This document shows, in pieces, positions 14,338-20,874 of a DNA stretch of 23,767 nucleotides. The notes under the pieces were generated by a model. The model searched no databases, was not told where the DNA came from, and was given only the letters and a program-made list of their open reading frames with translations. Source of the stretch: a virus. The stretch covers positions 1-23,767 of IMG/VR virus record IMGVR_UViG_3300005915_000115. One strand, 5' to 3'. Positions within the stretch are counted from its first letter, which is position 1. Each line of letters opens with the position of its first letter. A program made the position numbers and the translations under genes.

Positions 14338-14793
14338 TCATCGTGGTCTAGTCGGCGGTGCCGTTGGAATTACTGATATTATCCTGCATCCACCCACGGA
14401 TATTTTCCAAGGTTTCTTTTGCGGATGCACGGTTACACGGATGATCTTGTTCACACGCAAGGGTTGATATGATTCGTTGGGGTCTTCTTTCGCCGTGATC
14501 GTAATGTCATGCGTTCCCACGTCAAGCTCTGTCGGTATCCACGTAAACCCCCAGTGAAGTTCCATATTAGGGTCAGTGGCGTATTCCCACTCCACGCCCA
14601 TCGGACTATTTACGTCCAAGCTGGACGTGTAGGGCATGGTCTCACAGGGGTCATTGGCCGCAAACCCATTACAAGCCATCTGTTGGCCGGCCCGGATGTC
14701 AAACTCATAAACGGGCGTTTCCACGATATAGAAGATAGTCCCGTTGACAACCAACGGGACCATCACGATTGCCAGAAATAGCCATTTTTTCAT
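14338..14793 (-). CDS. Secreted Ig-like or cadherin-like protein
   Basis: This 151-residue protein opens with a classic signal sequence: MKKW, then a hydrophobic core LFLAIVMVPLVV. The mature part is strand-rich and reads like one Ig-, PKD- or cadherin-type domain (VEWEYATDPNMELHWGFTWIP, then ELDVGTHDITITAKED and IIRVTVHP). Two cysteines (near 41 and 50) could form a disulfide outside the cytoplasm. The C-terminus is Pro/Arg-rich. Its ATG overlaps the TGA of the 508-residue secreted protein (ATGA), so the two are probably made together. A cell-surface or periplasmic role in the infected or lysogenic host is plausible, but a virion role is not excluded. Confidence 0.55.
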   Translation of the reverse strand: MKKWLFLAIVMVPLVVNGTIFYIVETPVYEFDIRAGQQMACNGFAANDPCETMPYTSSLDVNSPMGVEWEYATDPNMELHWGFTWIPTELDVGTHDITITAKEDPNESYQPLRVNKIIRVTVHPQKKPWKISVGGCRIISVIPTAPPTRPR

Positions 14794-16316
14794 AATGCAC
14801 TCGATGCCGCACTATTATCAACGTATGTCACAAGGACAGTCCACATTCCTGCAGACATGTCTGCCCATGTATTATCGTCTGGATCACCATTGACCCATAC
14901 ATTACTTGCCGAGTTATTGATTGCCACAAACGGAGTTCCGGCAGCGGCCCCGGCAATTGAGTTGTTTATCGTATCGCAATCAGTTGAGGCGATAAACTCT
15001 GTACCGGCACTTTGATTGCCGAGAACCAAGAGCATGTTCGTTTGACCGACCATCGTTTCAGTACAGATTACAGTCACATCAAGAACTCGGGCAAATGCCG
15101 GTACAACAGCCCCAAGGTCAATATTCTGGGCAGTATGATCAGCGGCCGTGGTCCACTGGAAATCAGCAGTTGCATCACCGACATGACCAATCGTTACCTT
15201 GCGAGTTTTTAGGAAATATCCAATTGTAGCGGTGGCGTCGTCGCGGATCGTGTCCACATCAATGATGCCCACATTCGTGACGTTTTTATCTGACATTGAA
15301 ACCGAAGCATTCGGCACCAGAATGATATCACCGCCGGTTGCCGTGGCTGTAATATCGCCCGAACCGGAATTTATCGTGGTCGTCGATGTGGTGTTGACAG
15401 ATCCTAGACTTGTGGTCTTTGCTCCTTCCCCGTCATTGATGGCGACTGTCTGTGCCCCTGAACCGCCAATCGTTACCGTACCCGTGGACGCGCCCGTTGC
15501 GATATTGACAGGATCATCTACCGCACCTGCGTTAATTACCACACCACCAGATCCAGACTTTATCGTTGTCGTTGAACTGGTGTTTTCAGATCCAAGTGCT
15601 ACAGTCTTGGCCGCTGCCCCATTGCCAATAGATATCGACTGAATGCCAGTACCTCCAACTGTGACCGTTCCTGTCGATGTGCCAGTCCCAACATTTACAG
15701 CGAAATTGCTCGAAGCGTTCAGATTGACGGCCGCTCCTGATACGTCTGCTCCAAGGGCCAATGTCGCCAGTCCATCTGTAGTTACAGCACCGATCCCTGT
15801 CATAATACCAGTGGTACCGATAGCCCAATCGCTGGAGGTGATTGCAGCCGTCACGCTTGCAGACCCCATCACGATGGCAGGGGTATTTCCGTTCGTTACA
15901 CCGAATGCGTTCACGTATCCAGGGCCTGTATCATTGTCGTAGACACTGATCCCGGTAGTGTGGTCCGTGGTGGTTGTGCTTCTCATGACCTTGGTTGATG
16001 TCATGGTCATGTTGTCTGTGACCGCACCCCCGGCAAATGTTCCGCCACCCAGGGCAACCCAGGACGACCCGTCGTATTGTTTCAATCCGTTTTCTGAATC
16101 ATCCCAATACACCATGCCTTCGGTTGTGCCTGGCTCGGTATCAGTCGCAGTAAAATCAAGATCTTCGACAGTGGTGGAACCGAAGATCGTCATGTCCTCA
16201 AGCGAATAATTCTTGAGACGTGAAATAAACTGTGCATCTACTGGATCGAGCGAAAAAATACCGATGATTCCGAGAATCATCACAATTGTTAGAATTGAAA
16301 ATACTTTCGTTTTCAT
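14790..16316 (-). CDS. Signal-peptide-bearing repeat protein, fibre or adhesin-like
   Basis: This 508-residue protein has a signal peptide (MKTKVFSILTIVMILGIIGIF, cleavage likely near VDA-QF). The next section has YWDDSENGLKQYDGSSWV, a motif found in phage and adhesin proteins. Two Gly/Thr/Ser repeats of about 50 residues follow at 207-260 and 270-320 (GTGTSTGTVTVGG, then KTVALGSENTSSTTTI; and GASTGTVTIGG, then KTTSLGSVNTTSTTTI). The C-terminal 115 residues are a domain shared with the tailspike at 1163-2728. I chose ATG 16316 because GGAG lies 6 nt upstream; the frame's TTG at 16328 is weaker. The intrinsic terminator ends just upstream. It is probably a trimeric fibre or surface adhesin, which is odd for a phage virion because of the signal peptide. 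Confidence 0.65.
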   Translation of the reverse strand: MKTKVFSILTIVMILGIIGIFSLDPVDAQFISRLKNYSLEDMTIFGSTTVEDLDFTATDTEPGTTEGMVYWDDSENGLKQYDGSSWVALGGGTFAGGAVTDNMTMTSTKVMRSTTTTDHTTGISVYDNDTGPGYVNAFGVTNGNTPAIVMGSASVTAAITSSDWAIGTTGIMTGIGAVTTDGLATLALGADVSGAAVNLNASSNFAVNVGTGTSTGTVTVGGTGIQSISIGNGAAAKTVALGSENTSSTTTIKSGSGGVVINAGAVDDPVNIATGASTGTVTIGGSGAQTVAINDGEGAKTTSLGSVNTTSTTTINSGSGDITATATGGDIILVPNASVSMSDKNVTNVGIIDVDTIRDDATATIGYFLKTRKVTIGHVGDATADFQWTTAADHTAQNIDLGAVVPAFARVLDVTVICTETMVGQTNMLLVLGNQSAGTEFIASTDCDTINNSIAGAAAGTPFVAINNSASNVWVNGDPDDNTWADMSAGMWTVLVTYVDNSAASSAL

Positions 16317-16329
16317 GTTGTTCTCCAAT

Positions 16330-16359
16330 AAAAAAGGGACGGGACAAACGCCCGTCCCT
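16330..16359 (-). terminator. Intrinsic terminator after the major capsid gene
   Basis: On the minus strand, AGGGACGGG and CCCGTCCCT form a 9-bp GC-rich stem with a 7-nt loop, followed directly by five further T residues (16334-16330). It lies 34 nt past the capsid stop codon and just before the signal-peptide gene, separating head genes from the fibre-like genes. Confidence 0.92.
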
Positions 16360-16392
16360 GAGTCATTACTTTAACCAGGTCAATGCCTAATG

Positions 16393-17520
16393 TCAAGCAG
16401 ATCCGTCAGACTTGGCCACGAACCGGTAATCGGTCGAGCCGAAGAACGAATCATACCGCACCTTGTAGCTGGCGACGATATCACGGTTAAATCCTTCGGC
16501 TGTATCACGGCCACGGTTGACGACCTGTGGAGGAATGACGACCTTCTCAAGGAATTGTTTCTTGAAATCTCCAAGGAACCAGTCGGTCGTGTCCTCTTCA
16601 TCAAGATCCGGCGAACTAACAATATTGAAAGCGTTGGCGAACGGATTCATTTCCGAGTTTGCCGCGCCTGACAATATCGTGTTCTTGATGATCCGGGTAG
16701 CCGTAACAAACAGCGTTTCCGGTACCAGCAGGATCTTGGGATCGACAACCATGGGCTCGCCTTTGTCGTCTTTCATCAACTTCAGCACGAGCCGGGCCGC
16801 GTCGATGTCCGTGTAATTAGCCAGGATGTTCGTGACCAGGTTGTCATACTCATGGGCATCACCTGAACCCTGAGCATTTTGATACAGATCAGCATTCGTG
16901 CCAGACGGATACCATGCCTTATAACTGGTGATATCCAGTACGGTTTTGATTGCCCGTACTTCACGGTCTCGGGCCATTCTCGTGCCGAGTTTGGTCGCTT
17001 CACGCATCACGATTCCTGTACGATCAAACCGGATTGCTTCCTCGGTTACATCCAGGATTAAACCACGTTTTCCGTGGCTCATCGTGACGTATTTTTCCAT
17101 GATGTCAGCCGTATGCGGATAATTTCCGGCCTCGGGCACATCCTCAAGCGTCCCATTCAGGTAACCGCCAGGAATCCTGTCGAGTTCCAACGAAGATGTG
17201 AACTTGTCATACAGCAGATCCGCAACCCGGGCCTCTGCCTGGTATGCGTCCATAACGATCTTGGACACCAGCGTACCGACCAAGGTCTGAAACTGGCTGG
17301 CCGTTACCGCTTCACTGAACACGGGTAGGCCCTGAAGGTACGAAGACTGCGAGGTGTCGCCGCCGCATGCCTCGGCAATTTCTTTCAGGCTGAAATCTTC
17401 TTTGACCCATCGCTTTGGATCGGTTTCGGGAAGGCCAAAACGATGCTCCATTACCTGGCAGGCCTTCGCCGTACTGCCCGATTCTTTCAGGAGCTTGATG
17501 ATTTGATTTTTGTGCAACAT
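16393..17520 (-). CDS. Major capsid protein
   Basis: This 375-residue protein is in the position of the major capsid protein: after protease, scaffold and decoration genes and before a strong terminator. The first 90 residues are helical and charged (MLHKNQIIKLLKESGSTAKACQ), consistent with a delta-domain-like part. Residues about 115-190 hold GGYLNGTLEDVPEAGNYPH and KRGLILDVTEEAIRFDRTGIV, an E-loop and spine-helix pattern of HK97-fold capsid proteins, as in Mu gpT-like families. The C-terminus has FLGDFKKQFLEKVVIPP and DIVASYKVRYDSFFGSTDYRF. An AGGAG site lies 8 nt upstream. A hairpin related to one in front of the minor head gene precedes it. The fold subtype is inferred. Confidence 0.85.
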   Translation of the reverse strand: MLHKNQIIKLLKESGSTAKACQVMEHRFGLPETDPKRWVKEDFSLKEIAEACGGDTSQSSYLQGLPVFSEAVTASQFQTLVGTLVSKIVMDAYQAEARVADLLYDKFTSSLELDRIPGGYLNGTLEDVPEAGNYPHTADIMEKYVTMSHGKRGLILDVTEEAIRFDRTGIVMREATKLGTRMARDREVRAIKTVLDITSYKAWYPSGTNADLYQNAQGSGDAHEYDNLVTNILANYTDIDAARLVLKLMKDDKGEPMVVDPKILLVPETLFVTATRIIKNTILSGAANSEMNPFANAFNIVSSPDLDEEDTTDWFLGDFKKQFLEKVVIPPQVVNRGRDTAEGFNRDIVASYKVRYDSFFGSTDYRFVAKSDGSA

Positions 17521-17549
17521 GGGTACTTTCTCCTAATGTTAAGATAGTT

Positions 17550-17577
17550 AATAAACGTCCGATTTAGGACACTTATT
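17550..17577 (-). repeat. Hairpin upstream of the major capsid gene (copy 2)
   Basis: An 11-bp inverted repeat (arms 17550-17560 and 17567-17577, 6-nt loop) lies 30 nt upstream of the capsid ATG. Two positions are G-U wobbles in the minus-strand RNA but mismatches in the opposite RNA. It shares 17 identical bases (17563-17579) with the hairpin at 20875-20907. There is no T tract, so it is not a normal terminator. Confidence 0.75.
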
Positions 17578-17589
17578 GCCTAAATTAAC

Positions 17590-18057
17590 TTACGGGTCTG
17601 TGCTAGTGAAAATCTTTTGCGGGAACAATCTCGCCCTTTGCTGTGCCTGGCTCGACTGGTCTTTGGTGACCACTGCAACGGGGCTTGTGGTCCCGGCCAC
17701 TAGGGTATTCCGGCTCACGGCCGCCGTAGTGGCGTAGATTTCCAACAGGTCACCAACGGAGTGTGCAGCGGCCGATTCCAGGTCAAGATTGAACTGGGCA
17801 AGCTCGCTGATATCCACCATGATGGGATCTGTTTTGCCCGTGGTCGTCGATGTCATTGCGATTCCAGCAAATGCGTCGGCTGCAGCTTCACGGTTTGCGG
17901 CCTCGTTACCGGCGTCTGAAATATCAGAGGCAGGAATTGCATACCCAGAAATCAGGCACACAAAATCACCCTTATCAATAATGGTACCGGTCTCAACAGG
18001 ACACTCTACAACGCTCTGAGGCCCGTTGAAGTACCGTTCTTTTTCATTCCTAGCCAT
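17590..18057 (-). CDS. Capsid decoration-like protein
   Basis: This 155-residue protein lies between the protease-scaffold and the major capsid genes, the usual position of a head decoration protein. It has a perfect AGGAGG ribosome binding site, which fits high-level production. The N-terminal part includes GTIIDKGDFVCLISGYAIP, similar in style to decoration or stabilisation proteins with a small beta-barrel, followed by Ala/Ser-rich segments and a strand DPIMVDIS. The C-terminus is basic (QQRARLFPQKIF). The assignment is by position, size and beta pattern. A similar GDFV-type motif occurs in the plus-strand protein at 19320-19661. Confidence 0.7.
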   Translation of the reverse strand: MARNEKERYFNGPQSVVECPVETGTIIDKGDFVCLISGYAIPASDISDAGNEAANREAAADAFAGIAMTSTTTGKTDPIMVDISELAQFNLDLESAAAHSVGDLLEIYATTAAVSRNTLVAGTTSPVAVVTKDQSSQAQQRARLFPQKIFTSTDP

Positions 18058-18100
18058 TGTAATGGCCTCCTACAAATTACGTTTCAGTTTCAGGCAAGTC

Positions 18101-19027
18101 TTAGATGTCAAGGCTTTCGGAAATCTCTTTAGCCGTTTTCTTGCTGCCAGCATCCTGCTTGCCTTCGCCCATACCCTTGACGCCGCCGGTGGCATTGGCT
18201 ACGAGTTCCTTGCGGTCCTCGATAAGCTTTTGCATGTCTTCCGGTTTGGCATCCATGAGTTGGGACGTAAAGACGTCGGTGATTGCCTTCTCGGGAAGTT
18301 TCGACTCTTTCAGTGCCTTTGCCACATCCGTTTCTTTCTGGCGGATAGACTCTTTCACGGTGAGTTCATCTGAAACCTTCTCGGCGGCATCCTTCGCCTC
18401 TTTGAGCTTGTTTACTTCGTCGTTTCGACCGTCTGCACCCTCTTTAATCAGGGCTTCGTAGATGTCGGCACGATTGATTTTCATGTCTGCAATGTTCAGT
18501 TTAGACCAGTCCATTAGGACCTCCATTTCTTCGTTTTCGTGTATTCCGTTTGTCGTGGCGGGATCGCTCACCAGGTCCACGCTGATCACGCGCGTGATCT
18601 CGTCCACAAAATCAGTTCCCTTGTCATGACGCATTTTTCCTTGAGCGTTATGGGAGAACCCGGCAACGTCTGGCATCTGTTCAGCAATGACCTTCAGCTT
18701 GTTACCGGCGGGATCGTTTTCCAGTATCTTCATGTTTCCCCTGATCTGGATACGAGCCGCGTCAAATGTGACTCCCTCAAATCGTCCTGCTATTTTTTCC
18801 ACATCCCGGCCAGATGACATTGCCTCTGCGTGCGTGATATGGTTTAAGAAACACTTTGCACCCTCATACAAAGGAACCGCATTGGCCATGGCCTCAGACA
18901 TGTATTCCCGGTTGTTACGACTCTTTTGTCCCAGGATCAAGACATCGGTGATGATACCCAGGTTCTCGTCAAACTTGGATTCAGCGAAACACGATTCAGT
19001 CAATGTGATGAACTTTTCAGTCTTCAT
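18101..19027 (-). CDS. Prohead protease fused to scaffold-like tail
   Basis: This 308-residue protein has a herpesvirus-type head maturation protease pattern: LILGQKSRNNREYMSEAM near 30-47, FLNHITHAE with H63, GRFEGVTFDAARIQIRG, then AGFSHNAQG with S125 as the likely nucleophile, and SVDLVSDPATT near 149-159. Residues about 200-280 are a charged coiled coil (NKLKEAKDAAEKVSDEL, then EDMQKLIEDRKEL), which fits a fused scaffold. It should cut scaffold and capsid termini during head maturation. I chose ATG 19027; an in-frame extension to 19234 lies in the antisense of the plus-strand HTH gene and is unlikely. No good ribosome binding site precedes 19027. Confidence 0.8.
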   Translation of the reverse strand: MKTEKFITLTESCFAESKFDENLGIITDVLILGQKSRNNREYMSEAMANAVPLYEGAKCFLNHITHAEAMSSGRDVEKIAGRFEGVTFDAARIQIRGNMKILENDPAGNKLKVIAEQMPDVAGFSHNAQGKMRHDKGTDFVDEITRVISVDLVSDPATTNGIHENEEMEVLMDWSKLNIADMKINRADIYEALIKEGADGRNDEVNKLKEAKDAAEKVSDELTVKESIRQKETDVAKALKESKLPEKAITDVFTSQLMDAKPEDMQKLIEDRKELVANATGGVKGMGEGKQDAGSKKTAKEISESLDI

Positions 19028-19067
19028 GACATTAAAATCGGGATAATCTGAAAATATGATAAAGATA

Positions 19068-19097
19068 TTGACAACGTGCGTATTTGGTGCGTATAAT
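19068..19097 (+). promoter_or_regulatory. Consensus sigma70 promoter of the plus-strand cassette, leaderless layout
   Basis: TTGACA at 19068-19073 and TATAAT at 19092-19097, both perfect consensus, are separated by 18 nt. The predicted start is 19104, which is the A of the HTH gene's ATG, so the mRNA would have no leader. Two copies of GTGCGTAT (19076-19083 and 19087-19094) lie 11 bp apart across the spacer and -10 region. Confidence 0.85.
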
Positions 19098-19103
19098 TCA
19101 AAC

Positions 19104-19286
19104 ATGGATAAAAGTTCAATAACTAAACTCAGGAAGAGTACAGGATTGACAGTTGAGCAATTCGCAAAGAAATATAAATTCAACAGCAGGACATTCGAAG
19201 GATGGGAGCAAGGCCGGCAACCTGGGATATTCAATATGATGCGACTGAGACAAATAAGATCAGTCAGAAAAAGGCATGGACACTGA
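19104..19286 (+). CDS. Small XRE-type HTH DNA-binding protein
   Basis: This 60-residue protein is one helix-turn-helix domain. SITKLRKSTGLTVEQFAKKYKFNSRTFEGWEQGR matches the XRE/HigA-type pattern (L-R-x-x-x-G-L-T-x-x-x-F-A, turn, T-x-x-x-W-E-x-G). A basic tail (SVRKRHGH) follows and there is no second domain. It is transcribed from a consensus promoter against the surrounding head operon. The start ATG 19104 is at the predicted transcription start; an in-frame frame opening at 19056 would lie upstream of the promoter. It could control its own promoter, where two 11-bp-spaced repeats lie, or act on another phage or prophage promoter. No toxin partner is evident. Confidence 0.75.
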   Translation: MDKSSITKLRKSTGLTVEQFAKKYKFNSRTFEGWEQGRQPGIFNMMRLRQIRSVRKRHGH

Positions 19287-19323
19287 TATTGCTATCAAGG
19301 CTATTAAGAAGGGGATAGGATGA
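19276..19323 (+). CDS. Possible 15-residue leader ORF coupling HTH and next gene
   Basis: ATG at 19276 starts a 15-codon frame (MDTDIAIKAIKKGIG) that overlaps the end of the HTH gene and stops at TGA 19321-19323, overlapping the next ATG at 19320 (ATGA). The same last seven residues (AIKKGIG) and ATGA junction recur at 19675-19698. It may only be a coupling device. Confidence 0.3.
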   Translation: MDTDIAIKAIKKGIG

Positions 19324-19325
19324 AA
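19298..19325 (+). repeat. 28-bp direct repeat carrying a ribosome binding site, copy 1
   Basis: Identical to 19673-19700. It includes CTATTAAGAAGGGG, the spacer GATAGG and ATGAAA, so it supplies the ribosome binding site and start codon of the 113-residue protein. Confidence 0.9.
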
Positions 19326-19661
19326 CGAAGAGGATTTCTACAATTACTCGGGATTGCTCCGATAGCCATAAAAGAGGCATTGAAACCAGAGAACCTAGAC
19401 CAAAAGGCCAAAGACTTCCACAATGCCTCATCACCATCGAAACAGGTTTCATCTTATATAGATGGATGCATGGCGTCATCGTGTGCTTATGTAGACACTA
19501 CACATATACGAGATGTTATTGCGGGTGAAAGACTCAGTTCTGGCGATTTTGTTTCAATCACAAATGGTAAAGCATACAAAACCACTGATATAAATTCGCT
19601 GTCCGCTGGTGTTTGCTTTAATTCATGCGTAAAAGGTAAAAATACCATAGTTCAACTTTAA
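19320..19661 (+). CDS. Plus-strand cassette protein with Tat-like start and decoration-like C-terminus
   Basis: This 113-residue protein starts MKRRGFLQLLGIAPIAIKEA. The RRGFLQ start and following hydrophobic stretch resemble a twin-arginine signal, though the hydrophobic part is short and no AxA cleavage site is clear. The C-terminal half (RDVIAGERLSSGDFVSITNGKAYKTT, then AGVCFNSCVKGKNTIVQL) reads like the small beta domain found in phage decoration proteins, including this phage's own at 17590-18057. Four cysteines are present. A strong AGGGG ribosome binding site lies inside the 28-bp repeat. Function is unknown; a surface or virion-decorating cargo protein is one reading. Confidence 0.5.
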   Translation: MKRRGFLQLLGIAPIAIKEALKPENLDQKAKDFHNASSPSKQVSSYIDGCMASSCAYVDTTHIRDVIAGERLSSGDFVSITNGKAYKTTDINSLSAGVCFNSCVKGKNTIVQL

Positions 19662-19672
19662 AACTGAGCAGC

Positions 19673-19700
19673 AGGCTATTAAGAAGGGGATAGGATGAAA
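19673..19700 (+). repeat. 28-bp direct repeat carrying a ribosome binding site, copy 2
   Basis: Perfect copy of 19298-19325 at the start of the second small ORF. It is preceded by a 13-bp segment (AAAACTGAGCAGC, 19660-19672) that recurs at 19905-19917 at the end of that ORF's unique part, inside the 3' end of the minor head gene. Confidence 0.9.
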
Positions 19701-19943
19701 AATCCATTTACTGTATGGGATTTACGGTTATGTCAATTATGGGCAATTCGTAAATCTATACAATATCGACTTGGTATTCTACAAGGGTTTCGAACCTGCG
19801 AAAAAATTACTCAGCCTTCTTATGAATACTGGAAATCGTTCTCAGGCTGTCAAAAGTTGTTTTTTAGGTCATTTGAACGAAAGATACACTCTATTCTCAC
19901 ACAGAAAACTGAGCAGCCACAGCAGGATCAACATGAGGGATAA
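19695..19943 (+). CDS. Second plus-strand cassette ORF, frame uncertain
   Basis: From ATG 19695, with the repeated ribosome binding site, the frame encodes 82 residues (MKNPFTVWDLRLCQLWAIRK and onward) rich in aromatic and basic residues, ending antisense to the last codons of the minor head gene. The +1 frame has no stop from 19699 to 20070 and reads YGYVNYGQFVNLYNIDLVFY, then FEPAKKLLSLLMNTGNRSQ, which looks more like a natural protein. Removing one A from AAAAA (19698-19702) would join this frame to the ATG. So the gene may be frameshifted, may use slippage, or the 82-residue frame may be real. I do not recognise either product. Confidence 0.35.
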   Translation: MKNPFTVWDLRLCQLWAIRKSIQYRLGILQGFRTCEKITQPSYEYWKSFSGCQKLFFRSFERKIHSILTQKTEQPQQDQHEG

Positions 19944-20841
19944 TCCAACACATGCAATGCGGATGGGCTGGATAGCCTGGCTCAAGGGCTTCGAATTCCT
20001 CAAGTGTATAAAATTCATTATCCCGTCCAGGGCATACATCACAGCACGGCTTACTTTTCGATACATCTGAAAAGTGCCACACAACCCCGTCAGACCATGT
20101 TTTATTCTGCGCGTACCGTTGAATCCCTTCTCCCCATGCCCTGGTCAATTCTGTCCTTGCCAAGCGTAGAGCGTTCTTTGAAGCTGATTTGTACACCCCT
20201 GATCCCGGCCTGAAATCCTTCAAAGCTTTACCCATCCGAAAGTTATCATCGATGAGGAATTTACGTAGGTCCCTTGACAGCCTTGCCGCCGACCGGCCCT
20301 CTATTACAGCGGCCTTGACCTGCACCATCATTTGACGTCGGGCCTGGTATGTGAAATTCCATATCCGATCTGAAAATGACTGGCCACCGGGATTCCACGC
20401 CATCACCGCATCAAACGCGTCTTTGTTCATTCGCGCCCACATGGAGTCAGCGAATACTTCCTTGGCTGCGTTGTACCGGATTATCTGGCCGCTCTTGGCC
20501 GTGAAGCTCGTGCCGATGTGAACTTTGTACCTCTCGCCAATCCCCGCCGCCTCAGCCGAGTGTATGGAGTTCTTGAACGACATGTCTATGGTGTTCTTGA
20601 CCCCCCGTTGAATGGTGGCCCTGATCTTGGGGCGTACCGCGTTCATCTCATCCTTGACCTGCTGAAGTAGGGCCAACTCACGGCCAGGTGGGATCTTACC
20701 GGCTTTCTCAAACTTCAGAATCTTCTGAGTCAGGCGGTTGGCCGCGAGGTCAAGGGCCTCAAGAATCTGTCGATACTGCAAAAGGCGGTATTGCTCAAAA
20801 TTCCTTATGCCCTTCAGGAATGTTTCATCGTATTTACTCAT
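19897..20841 (-). CDS. Minor head protein, Mu gpF-like (head morphogenesis)
   Basis: This 314-residue protein has a helical N-terminal half and a C-terminal Mu-gpF-like domain. The domain contains RLSRDLRKFLIDD, ALRLARTELTRAWGEG, WHFSDVSKSKPCCDVC and PAHPHCMCWIIPH, where Cys and His residues form the probable metal-binding pattern. This family sits next to the portal and helps head assembly or DNA ejection. The start ATG 20841 has only a weak ribosome binding site; a perfect 15-bp hairpin lies 34 nt upstream. At the 3' end the gene is overlapped on the plus strand by the small cassette ORF. The protease gene would normally follow directly but is separated by the cassette. Confidence 0.85.
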   Translation of the reverse strand: MSKYDETFLKGIRNFEQYRLLQYRQILEALDLAANRLTQKILKFEKAGKIPPGRELALLQQVKDEMNAVRPKIRATIQRGVKNTIDMSFKNSIHSAEAAGIGERYKVHIGTSFTAKSGQIIRYNAAKEVFADSMWARMNKDAFDAVMAWNPGGQSFSDRIWNFTYQARRQMMVQVKAAVIEGRSAARLSRDLRKFLIDDNFRMGKALKDFRPGSGVYKSASKNALRLARTELTRAWGEGIQRYAQNKTWSDGVVWHFSDVSKSKPCCDVCPGRDNEFYTLEEFEALEPGYPAHPHCMCWIIPHVDPAVAAQFSV

Positions 20842-20874
20842 TAATCTGGGATATCTGTCTCTGTATTAAGATAG

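Noticed and set aside
15199-15642. Plus-strand open frame (147 codons) opposite the repeat protein
   Set aside because: It mirrors the Thr/Gly repeats as Val/Pro repeats; open antisense frames are expected opposite such repetitive coding sequence.
19028-19234. N-terminal extension of the protease gene to 19234
   Set aside because: It would overlap the promoter and HTH gene on the other strand and adds a Leu/Phe/Ser-rich segment unlike prohead proteases.
19104-19661. HTH and 113-residue proteins as a toxin-antitoxin pair
   Set aside because: The HTH is similar to antitoxin-type domains, but the second protein has no recognisable toxin motif and looks like an exported or decoration-type protein.
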